Source: DASWHR01 sp035541035 (GTDB taxonomy: Bacteria; Actinomycetota; AC-67). From it: a stretch of DNA of 12,858 nt. The notes beneath the pieces are model-generated. The model was not told where the DNA came from, did not search any database, and worked only from the letters and a program-made list of their open reading frames with translations. The translations under genes and the position numbers were made by a program. Of the stretch, positions 1 through 5,512 are shown piece by piece; positions within the stretch are counted from its first letter, which is position 1; every line of letters starts with the position of its first letter. Location of the stretch: the NCBI GenBank assembly GCA_035541035.1, contig DATLFO010000197.1, forward strand, positions 1-12,858, written 5' to 3'.

Positions 1-129
1 CAGTTCCTGCTTCATCTTCGCGAGCAGGTCTTCCCGGGTCTTGACGCCCCGTTCGGTCGTGGCGTCGATGTCCTCCATGATCTTCTTCATGGTCTTGTGG
101 TCTTGTTTCAACAGTGAGATGGCATCCAT
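1..129 (-). CDS. hemerythrin-like (HHE domain) protein, N-terminal part only
   Basis: The first 43 codons of a gene that runs off the left edge. The protein begins MDAISLLKQDHKTMKKIMED and continues with a charged amphipathic helix. The Leu-Leu-Lys-x-Asp-His opening is typical of bacterial HHE cation-binding proteins, where the first conserved His (here His11) is a ligand of the di-iron centre. Family members bind O2 or NO, or act in oxidative/nitrosative stress and iron handling; the exact role here is unknown. The ATG at 127-129 is preceded by a good ribosome binding site (GGGAGGA, around 135-141). It is divergent from the RsbQ/RsbP operon and has a sigma-B-like promoter of its own. The later His/Glu ligands lie outside the window, so the family call rests on the N-terminus alone. 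Confidence 0.75.
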   Translation of the reverse strand, partial: MDAISLLKQDHKTMKKIMEDIDATTERGVKTREDLLAKMKQEL

Positions 130-166
130 GAGGCGTCCTCCCGGGTCCGTTGTCGTCGGAGATCGA

Positions 167-192
167 ATACCCAATCGAGCAAGCAGTCACAC
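167..192 (-). promoter_or_regulatory. candidate sigma-B/sigma-F-type promoter of the hemerythrin-like gene
   Basis: Read on the minus strand: GTGTGA (192-187), a 14-bp spacer, then GGGTAT (172-167). The -10 matches the general-stress sigma factor consensus (GTTTAA, 12-15 bp, GGGTAT) exactly, and the -35 matches at four of six positions. Transcription would start near 160, giving a leader of about 30 nt that contains the ribosome binding site of the hemerythrin-like gene. The rest of the 237-bp gap (130-366) shows no ORF I would support. Confidence 0.45.
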
Positions 193-353
193 GGAAGGTT
201 CGCGGTACTCGACCCGCGGTAGCCGCCCGGGCAGGTTGCTCGCCGGGGAAGCAGATGTGTGTGCTCTCCAAGGATTGAGCGGCTTTGCCGGACACAGCGG
301 GGCGTTCGGTGCGCTCGGGGCGTTTCACGGCGACGACGGTCTATGAGGGCTTC

Positions 354-359
354 TATACT
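354..359 (+). promoter_or_regulatory. candidate -10 box for the rsbQ-rsbP operon
   Basis: TATACT lies 7 bp before the ATG at 367. A start site the usual 6-8 nt downstream would fall at or just before that ATG, so the transcript would be leaderless or nearly so. This fits the absence of a Shine-Dalgarno sequence before the gene. I see no good -35 at 16-18 bp spacing, so the call is tentative. Confidence 0.35.
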
Positions 360-366
360 CGCTGCA

Positions 367-1158
367 ATGAGCTCACTTTCCCGGAACAACGTGCGCGTCT
401 TCGGAAATCCCGCCGGCAAGCCCATGATCTTCGCCCACGGGTTCGGCTGCGACCAGAACATGTGGCGTTACGTCACCCCCGCTTTCGAGGACGAGTACCG
501 CGTCGTCCTGTTCGATCACGTCGGCTCGGGCGGCTCCGATCTGGCCGCCTACGATTTCGTCAAGTATTCGTCGCTGCAGGGCTATGCCGACGACGTCGTC
601 GAGATCTGCCGCGAGCTCGAGCTCGTCGATGTGGTCTTCGTCGGACACTCGGTGTCGTCGATGATCGGTGCGCTTGCCGCGACGGCCGCTCCGGACCTGT
701 TCGAAAGTCTCGTGATGGTCGGGCCGTCCCCGCGCTACATCAACGACGACGGATACGTCGGCGGATTCGGCCGCGAGGACATCGACGATCTTCTGGTCTC
801 GCTCGAGAGTAACTATCTCGGATGGTCGTCGCAGATGGCGCCGGTGATCATGGGCAACGGCGATCGCCCCGAGCTGGGTGCCGAGCTGACGGAGAGCTTC
901 TGCCGCACCGATCCCGAGATCGCCGCCCACTTCGCCCGGGTGACGTTCCTGTCGGACAATCGCGCAGACCTTGCCGGGGTCAAGACGCGAACCCTGGTGC
1001 TGCAGTGCTCCTCCGACGTCATCGCACCGGAGGAGGTCGGTCGGTACGTGACCGAGAACCTGCCGGCGGCCGAGCTGGTGGTCATGAAGGCGACCGGTCA
1101 TTGTCCCAACCTCAGCGCGCCCGAAGAGACCATCGCCGCGATCAAGGCGTTCCTATAA
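367..1158 (+). CDS. rsbQ: RsbQ-type alpha/beta hydrolase (energy-stress regulator)
   Basis: A 263-residue alpha/beta hydrolase that closely resembles RsbQ of Bacillus subtilis as I recall it, including LSRNxVxV at the N-terminus, GFGCDQ (residues 25-30), the LFDxVGSGxSDLxAYD stretch (48-63), FVGHSV (91-96) and MVGPSPxY (117-124). The catalytic triad reads Ser95 (GHSVS), Asp217 and His245 (ATGHCP), with near-identical spacing to RsbQ. RsbQ is a cytoplasmic hydrolase with a hydrophobic pocket that is required for RsbP to signal falling energy; it probably supplies a small ligand. The phosphatase partner starts 5 bp after its stop codon. I chose ATG 367 because the alignment begins there and a TATACT box sits just upstream. 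ATG 343 in the same frame would add eight residues (MRASILAA). Neither start has a clear ribosome binding site. Confidence 0.88.
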   Translation: MSSLSRNNVRVFGNPAGKPMIFAHGFGCDQNMWRYVTPAFEDEYRVVLFDHVGSGGSDLAAYDFVKYSSLQGYADDVVEICRELELVDVVFVGHSVSSMIGALAATAAPDLFESLVMVGPSPRYINDDGYVGGFGREDIDDLLVSLESNYLGWSSQMAPVIMGNGDRPELGAELTESFCRTDPEIAAHFARVTFLSDNRADLAGVKTRTLVLQCSSDVIAPEEVGRYVTENLPAAELVVMKATGHCPNLSAPEETIAAIKAFL

Positions 1159-1163
1159 AGCCG

Positions 1164-2360
1164 ATGGCCGGCGGGGATGAGCGGATCGTGGCCGACCCGG
1201 TCGTTCTCGACGTGATCGAGGAGAGCGCCGAGGATCTCTACGAGAACGCTCCCTGCGGGTATTTGTCCACCCTCGGCGACGGCACCATCGTCAAGGTCAA
1301 CGAAACCTTCCTGCGTTGGACCGGGCACCGGCGCGAGGACCTCGTCCGGCGCAAGCGATTCCACGAGCTGCTGACCGCCGGTGGGCGGATCTACTACGAA
1401 ACCCATTACGCGCCGCTCCTCCGCATGCAGGGAACCGTGCGCGAGATCGCGGTGGACCTCGTCTGCTCGGACGGCCGCCGGCTCCCTGCGTTGATCAACG
1501 CGATGCTGATCCGCGACGACCGGGGAGAGCCGCTGGCCATCCGCACGACGATCTTGGACGCGACCGAGCGGCGAGGCTACGAGCAAGAGCTGCTACGCGA
1601 GCGAAAGAAGGCACGCGAGTCGGAGACGGAGGCGAGGCTTCTCGCGCGGACGCTCCAAGAGAGCCTGATCCCGCCGGAGCCGGCACGCATACCCGGCCTC
1701 GAGGTCGCGGCCGCCTACCGGCCCGCCGGCAGCGGCGAGGCCATCGGCGGCGACTTCTACGACGTGTTCGAGACCGCCAACAACAACTGGGTTGCCGTCA
1801 TCGGCGACGTGAGCGGAAAAGGCGCGGATGCGGCGCGGGTCACGGCAGCGGCCCGCTATACGCTCCGCGCCGCGGCCATGCGCAGCACCAAGCCTCGTCT
1901 CGTGCTCTCCGCCTTGAACGACGCTCTACTCCATCACGGGTTCGGCCGGTTCTGCACCGTCGCGTATTCGCACATCGCGTTCCGCGACGGCACCGTCCGC
2001 GTCACCGTCGCGTGCGCGGGTCATCCGCTTCCGGTCATCGTCTCGCCCGACGCAACCATCCGCACCGAAGGCCGGCCGGGCACGATGGTCGGCGCGTTCG
2101 AAGAGGTTGTCCTCGAGGACACGACCTTCGAGCTCAAGCCCGGCGAGGCGATGATTCTCTACACCGACGGCATTCCCGAGGGCCGTCGCCGCGACGGAGC
2201 GTTCTACCGCGAGGATCGGCTCCACGCGGTCGTCGCCGCAAACGCCGTCCGGTCCGCAGCCGAACTGTGCGCTGCCATCACCGACGACGTCGTGTCGTTC
2301 CAGGGCGGGCATCCTCGCGATGACATCGCCCTGCTCGTCGTGCGAGCGCCCGGCCGGTAG
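1164..2360 (+). CDS. rsbP: RsbP-type PAS / coiled-coil / PP2C (SpoIIE-like) phosphatase
   Basis: A 398-residue cytoplasmic protein with three parts. A PAS domain spans about residues 20-136 (ENAPCGYLST, then LDATERR at its end). A charged linker of about 137-168 (RERKKARESETEARLLARTL) is likely a coiled coil. A PP2C-family phosphatase spans about 175-395. Metal-binding motifs are present: GGDFYD (195-200), GDVSGKGAD (214-222), LYTDGIPEGR (332-341) and DDIALLVVR (386-394). This is the RsbP architecture. In Bacillus, RsbP dephosphorylates the anti-anti-sigma factor RsbV under energy stress and depends on RsbQ, the preceding gene here. The pairing strengthens both calls. PAS-PP2C proteins are numerous in Actinomycetota, so without rsbQ the target would be open. 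The substrate is not encoded in this window. The ligand of the PAS domain cannot be told from sequence. Confidence 0.88.
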   Translation: MAGGDERIVADPVVLDVIEESAEDLYENAPCGYLSTLGDGTIVKVNETFLRWTGHRREDLVRRKRFHELLTAGGRIYYETHYAPLLRMQGTVREIAVDLVCSDGRRLPALINAMLIRDDRGEPLAIRTTILDATERRGYEQELLRERKKARESETEARLLARTLQESLIPPEPARIPGLEVAAAYRPAGSGEAIGGDFYDVFETANNNWVAVIGDVSGKGADAARVTAAARYTLRAAAMRSTKPRLVLSALNDALLHHGFGRFCTVAYSHIAFRDGTVRVTVACAGHPLPVIVSPDATIRTEGRPGTMVGAFEEVVLEDTTFELKPGEAMILYTDGIPEGRRRDGAFYREDRLHAVVAANAVRSAAELCAAITDDVVSFQGGHPRDDIALLVVRAPGR

Positions 2361-2374
2361 GAGTTCGCGTTAGC

Positions 2375-2713
2375 ATGGCGCCCATGTCCGATCCCGTCGT
2401 GCGGAACCAGCCCGAGCGCGAGCGTTTCGTGATCCTGGTCGAGGACGAACTCGCCGGGTGGAGCGACTACGAGTCGGTGCCCGGCCTGCGATCGTTCATG
2501 CACACCGCCGTCAACGACCGGTTCCAAGGCCGGGGACTTGCCGGGGAACTGATTCGCGCGGCGCTCGACGCAACACGCTCCGAGGGCCTGCTCGTTGAGC
2601 CCTACTGCCCCTACGTCCGAGGGTTCATCGAGAAGCACCCCGAGTATCTCGACCTGGTCCCGGCCGACCGCCTCGACGAGTTCGGTCTTTCGGCCGCCGC
2701 GCCGGGATCCTGA
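2375..2713 (+). CDS. small GNAT-fold N-acetyltransferase (COG2388/YjdJ-like)
   Basis: A 112-residue protein of the minimal GNAT family. The acetyl-CoA pyrophosphate loop reads RFQGRGLAGELIRAAL (49-64), preceded by HTAVND (43-48) and followed by VEPYCPYVRGFIEKHPEY (74-91). The C-P-Y-V segment with a following HPEY is characteristic of this small family; Cys78 is the residue conserved there. The substrate is unknown. It starts 14 bp after the phosphatase stop, with a GTAGGAG ribosome binding site around 2357-2363. That spacing favours ATG 2375 over ATG 2384. It is probably the third gene of the RsbQ/RsbP transcript, but such small GNATs occur in many contexts, so a role in stress signalling is only suggested by position. 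Confidence 0.8.
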   Translation: MAPMSDPVVRNQPERERFVILVEDELAGWSDYESVPGLRSFMHTAVNDRFQGRGLAGELIRAALDATRSEGLLVEPYCPYVRGFIEKHPEYLDLVPADRLDEFGLSAAAPGS

Positions 2714-2722
2714 CGGCGCCGG

Positions 2723-2820
2723 CTACCGCACGCGGAACGAGAGATCGATCGACGTGCCGTCGTCGAGCGCGATGCGGAGGCGGTGTCGGCCCGGCGAGCG
2801 GCGCGTGCGCGGAGCCGCGT
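2723..2820 (-). other. possible C-terminal gene remnant
   Basis: Between two convergent genes, the minus strand carries an open stretch ending at TAG (2725-2723) whose last residues read GRHRLRIALDDGTSIDLSFR and look like real protein: alternating hydrophobic strand residues and a DDGTS turn. Upstream the frame overlaps the nucleotidyltransferase gene in another phase, where it is only its shadow. There is no start codon or ribosome binding site before this stretch. It may be the tail of a beta-rich domain left after a deletion or insertion. I do not recognise the family. It could also be chance in GC-rich DNA. No terminator hairpin is seen in the 107-bp gap. Confidence 0.25.
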
Positions 2821-3447
2821 TTAGTGGCGGGCGAGGGCCGGCTCGTAGAGCCGGTCGAGCACGTTGCCGGGCACCGTGATGCCGTTGCTGCGCGCGAACA
2901 TCAGCAGCGCCATCGCCCGGTCCCGGCGGTCTTCCGCTCGGCGAAGCAGGTAGTCCCAATCAATCGAGGACTTCTCCAGAACGGCGCAGGCGCTGAACCA
3001 ATGCGACGGAGTCTCGCGGCTGAACGTGCGGGACTGGATCACGATGTAGTCCTCGGGGGCGATGATGCGGACGCGCCGGCCTTCGACCGTCTTGGTTCTG
3101 GCGCGTTCGAGCATCTCCTCGTCCAGGGTGATCGTGCTCGCCGCACGGAAGATCAAGTCGATCAACACCCCTTCCCGGTAGGCCTTGAGCAACCAGTCCT
3201 CGTCGGTGTCCTCGATGTGGAAGCCGTTCTCGCCAAGGATCGCGTGAGCGCGGCGAGCGTCGCTCTCGGTCAGGAACAGGTCGATGTCGGAGCCTTCCCG
3301 GGGCCACGGCCCTTCGCTGCCGCAGACGTCGGCAGCGATGCTGCCGATCACCAGATAGGGAACGGCGAAGTCGTCGAGCACCTGCGTGACGGCCGCGAAG
3401 GTCCGCGACATCGTCGGCGGGTCGGGATGTCTGATCTCGTGCGTCAT
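2821..3447 (-). CDS. minimal nucleotidyltransferase (pol-beta fold)
   Basis: A 208-residue protein. The nucleotidyltransferase core reads VIGSIAADVCG (33-43), then EGSDIDLFL (51-59), with Asp54 and Asp56 as the metal-binding pair and Asp97 (VLIDLIF) as the likely third carboxylate. Downstream, RIIAPEDYIVIQ (128-139) is typical of stand-alone nucleotidyltransferases of the AbiEii/DUF6036-like group, where a following helix packs against the core. Its substrate (nucleotide, antibiotic, protein or tRNA) cannot be told. No HEPN-like or other antitoxin partner is adjacent, so a toxin-antitoxin role is not supported. ATG 3447 is chosen; GGGGAA about 13 nt upstream is a weak ribosome binding site, and ATG 3411 (MSRTFAAV) is an alternative. 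The minus-strand frame stays open as far as 4266, but that part is only the reverse of the neighbouring gene. Its promoter must overlap that of the divergent gene. Confidence 0.75.
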   Translation of the reverse strand: MTHEIRHPDPPTMSRTFAAVTQVLDDFAVPYLVIGSIAADVCGSEGPWPREGSDIDLFLTESDARRAHAILGENGFHIEDTDEDWLLKAYREGVLIDLIFRAASTITLDEEMLERARTKTVEGRRVRIIAPEDYIVIQSRTFSRETPSHWFSACAVLEKSSIDWDYLLRRAEDRRDRAMALLMFARSNGITVPGNVLDRLYEPALARH

Positions 3448-3492
3448 CGCTGGAAGGCTTCCCCTGCTCAGGGTCGTGGTAAACCGCTCCCT

Positions 3493-4230
3493 GTGAATCT
3501 CGCGTGCCTCGTCTTGGCCGCCGGCCTCGGGACGAGACTGCGGCCGCTGACCGACCTGCGGCCCAAGCCGCTGTGTCCGGTGAACAACGTTCCGCTCGTG
3601 GATGCGAACCTCGCCCGGGGGGCCCGGCATGCCGAATCGGTGGCCGTCAACGTCCATCATCATCGGGATCGCATGGTGGCCCATCTCGAGGGCCGCGCTC
3701 ACCTGTCGGTGGAACCGGAGCCGCTCGGGACTGCGGGCGCGCTCGGGAATCTTCGGGAGTGGATCGACGGCCGTGACGTGCTCGTGATCAACGCCGACGC
3801 ATGGCATGCGGATTCCCTCGACGATCTGGTCCGCGGATGGGATCGTGAGCGGCCTCGCCTGCTGGTCGTCGAGGACCGGTCGCGACCCGACTTCCATGGC
3901 CGGTATCGGTACACGGGTGCGTGCGTGCTCCCCGCGCGGGTCGCCTTCCGGCTGCCCTCCGAGTTCTCCGGCCTGTACGCCGAGGTCTTCGCCCGCGAGC
4001 CGATCGATCTGTGTCCCTCCGCCGAGCCGTTCTTCGACTGCGGAACCATCCGCGACTATCACGCCGCGAACTTGCACGCCTCGGGCGGGCGCACCGTTGC
4101 CGGGGAAGGCGCGCGGATCCTCGGGCGCGCGGAACGCTGCGTGCTGTGGCCGGGTGTTACGGTCGGTCCCGATGAGTATCTCACCGACGCGATCCGCGCC
4201 GCCGACGACGTGACCGTCTCGGCACGCTAG
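3493..4230 (+). CDS. sugar-phosphate nucleotidyltransferase (NTP_transferase family, GlmU/MurU/GMPP-like)
   Basis: A 245-residue enzyme of the family that makes NDP-sugars from NTP and sugar 1-phosphate. The signature nucleotide loop is intact: LAAGLGTRLRPLT (8-20), then RPKPLCPV (23-30), with the catalytic Lys at 25. EPLGTAGAL (76-84) and NADAW (100-104) follow, the latter carrying the metal-binding Asp. FFDCGTIRDYHAANLHA (180-196) is the usual sugar-side motif. The end, VLWPGVTVGPDEYLTDAIRA, resembles the first turns of a left-handed beta-helix but stops there, so the C-terminal domain is minimal. The sugar is unknown. Start choice: GTG 3493 directly precedes the conserved first strand. ATG 3427 in frame would overlap the divergent gene. 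Neither has a strong ribosome binding site. The end overlaps the reading frame of a methyltransferase remnant. Confidence 0.78.
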   Translation: MNLACLVLAAGLGTRLRPLTDLRPKPLCPVNNVPLVDANLARGARHAESVAVNVHHHRDRMVAHLEGRAHLSVEPEPLGTAGALGNLREWIDGRDVLVINADAWHADSLDDLVRGWDRERPRLLVVEDRSRPDFHGRYRYTGACVLPARVAFRLPSEFSGLYAEVFAREPIDLCPSAEPFFDCGTIRDYHAANLHASGGRTVAGEGARILGRAERCVLWPGVTVGPDEYLTDAIRAADDVTVSAR

Positions 4231-4246
4231 TCGCACAGGTTCCCGG

Positions 4247-4429
4247 CCCACCGCCGACTTCTTCATCGAGAACTACGGACCCACGCTCAAGGCATTCGAA
4301 GCCGCCGGCGAGAAACGCGACGCGCTTCGTGCGGATTTGATCGCGCTCGCCGAGGCCAACAATCGCAGCGCCACCGGAACCTTCGTCAGCGATCGGGAGT
4401 ACGTGGCGGTCGTCGCGAAGAAAGCCTGA
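4247..4429 (+). pseudogene. C-terminal remnant of a SAM-dependent methyltransferase
   Basis: The frame is open from 4214 to the TGA at 4427-4429 and contains DFFIENYGPTLKAFEAAGEK, then ALRADLIALAEANN and EYVAVVAKKA at the end. This order (FF..NYGPT..AF, a helix with LRADL..L, then a closing strand EY..VVA) is what the last ~60 residues of many class I SAM methyltransferases look like. There is no ATG, GTG or TTG in the frame after the stop at 4211-4213, and the whole Rossmann core is missing. The stretch also starts inside the end of the upstream gene. A decayed or recombined gene end is the simplest explanation. A stem-loop just downstream would have been its terminator. Confidence 0.55.
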
Positions 4430-4439
4430 TCGCATCGTT

Positions 4440-4472
4440 GCGGGCCGGCGGCCGCCAAGACCGTCGGCCCGC
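4440..4472 (+). terminator. stem-loop after the methyltransferase remnant
   Basis: GCGGGCCGGCGG (4440-4451) pairs with CCGTCGGCCCGC (4461-4472) over 12 bp with one G-U pair and a 9-nt loop. There is no T tract, so it is a hairpin-only terminator at best. It lies 10 bp after the remnant's stop codon and before the lipase promoter. Confidence 0.45.
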
Positions 4473-4507
4473 GATCCGCCTCCGGGGGCCGTGCAGAGCA
4501 AGCGACC

Positions 4508-4536
4508 TTGACAACCAAGCCCCACCTCATTACAAA
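4508..4536 (+). promoter_or_regulatory. housekeeping-type promoter of the secreted lipase
   Basis: TTGACA (4508-4513), a 17-bp spacer, then TACAAA (4531-4536). The -35 is a perfect match and the -10 matches at four of six positions including the first two and the last-but-one. The start site would be near 4543, leaving a leader of about 43 nt with the strong GGGGAGGGAG ribosome binding site. No operator-like repeat is seen around it. Confidence 0.65.
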
Positions 4537-4585
4537 GCGGAAATTCCGGTGAAATCCATCGGATCGGTTCAACAGGGGAGGGAGC

Positions 4586-5461
4586 ATGGGTGCACGACGT
4601 CCCGTCGTCGTTACGGTCTTGGCCGTCGCGGCCTTGTTCGTGTCGGCAACGCCCGCGTACGCACGGACCGACAACCGGTCCAAGCCGGTCGTCTATGTCC
4701 ACGGCTGGAGCTCGTCGTCGGCCACGGACTGCAACATGTGGAACAACATGGACAACCAGTTGCGCGCGTGGGGTCTAACCGGCACCAAGGTGACGGTCAA
4801 GTACTACTCGGCCGACACCAACTGCACCGACTCGCTGCTCAGCTACGGTTCGCACACCGCGCACTACGGCAGCTCGCACACCAGCCACAACAACGGCACG
4901 GACATCCGGCATCTGTCCTACCACCTGGCCCAGATGATCAACGCCAAGTTCGGCGCCAACCCGGTGGACATCGTCGCGCACTCGATGGGCGGGCTGATCA
5001 CGCGCTACATGGTCGGTGAGGTCGCCCGACGAAACGCCGACTTCCCGGCGACGCTCAACGTCGAAGACATCGTGACCATGGGAACGCCGCACAACGGAAC
5101 CGGCTGGGCCAACTGGTGCGGCGGGACGCAGTGCGTGCAGATGCGACCCGGCTCGTCCTTCATCAACTACGTCAACGCCAACGCGCAGAACCCGAAGGCC
5201 GGCGACACCGACTGGACGCTGATGGGCTCCGACAGCGACGGCATCGTCAGCGCGTCGTCGGCCACGTCGATGAGCGCGAATCACAAGGTGATCTACCTGA
5301 GCACGAATAGCATCGGTCACAGCGACTTCTACAACCTCACGACCGACGCGCGAACGGCCGACGTGGACTACAACGACTACGGCGGCACCTGGTACCGCTG
5401 GTACGACGCCCCGTGGCCGGTCCGTTGGAGCGATTTCGCTTTGTACGTCGGCACCTGGTAA
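4586..5461 (+). CDS. secreted lipase/esterase (alpha/beta hydrolase, class-2 lipase-like)
   Basis: A 291-residue exported protein. The signal peptide has a basic start (MGARRP), a hydrophobic core (VVVTVLAVAALFVSA) and a likely cut after ATPAYA (residue 26). The mature enzyme opens with KPVVYVHGW (33-41), the oxyanion-hole strand. The nucleophile is Ser133 in VDIVAHSMGGLITRYM, Asp216 or Asp218 (GSDSDGIVS) is the likely acid, and His245 (IGHSDF) the base. The AHSMGG motif and HGW opening are those of secreted triacylglycerol lipases and esterases. Four cysteines (49, 80, 178, 183) could form two disulfides. A His-rich stretch lies at 90-101 and the last 30 residues are very aromatic. The ribosome binding site is strong, and promoter and terminator flank the gene closely, so it is monocistronic. 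Confidence 0.85.
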   Translation: MGARRPVVVTVLAVAALFVSATPAYARTDNRSKPVVYVHGWSSSSATDCNMWNNMDNQLRAWGLTGTKVTVKYYSADTNCTDSLLSYGSHTAHYGSSHTSHNNGTDIRHLSYHLAQMINAKFGANPVDIVAHSMGGLITRYMVGEVARRNADFPATLNVEDIVTMGTPHNGTGWANWCGGTQCVQMRPGSSFINYVNANAQNPKAGDTDWTLMGSDSDGIVSASSATSMSANHKVIYLSTNSIGHSDFYNLTTDARTADVDYNDYGGTWYRWYDAPWPVRWSDFALYVGTW

Positions 5462-5473
5462 GCGAACGACGAG

Positions 5474-5504
5474 AAGGGCCCGCCGCTGGTCGGCGGGCCC
5501 TTTT
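5474..5504 (+). terminator. rho-independent terminator of the lipase gene
   Basis: A perfect 12-bp stem, AAGGGCCCGCCG (5474-5485) with its complement at 5491-5502, a 5-nt loop, and a TTTT run at 5501-5504. It begins 13 bp after the lipase stop codon. The next gene converges on it from the other side and ends 9 bp away, so it may serve both, though the T run is short in the minus direction. Confidence 0.8.
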
Positions 5505-5512
5505 GCATGCGT

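Noticed and set aside
322..343. A possible sigma-B promoter for rsbQ (GTTT ... GGTCTA).
   Set aside because: The -10 does not fit GGGTAT and the spacing is short; the TATACT box is the better candidate.
1316..2323. A 335-codon plus-strand frame inside the PP2C phosphatase gene.
   Set aside because: It is an Arg/Ala-rich frame-shifted shadow of the phosphatase, whose own frame has all the PAS and PP2C motifs.
2821..3447. A toxin-antitoxin (MNT/HEPN or AbiE-type) reading of the minimal nucleotidyltransferase.
   Set aside because: No small partner gene overlaps or adjoins it; its neighbours are a convergent acetyltransferase and a divergent sugar nucleotidyltransferase.
3448..4266. A minus-strand N-terminal extension of the minimal nucleotidyltransferase that would more than double its size.
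   Set aside because: It lies opposite the sugar nucleotidyltransferase, has no domain resemblance, and the recognisable fold starts after ATG 3447.
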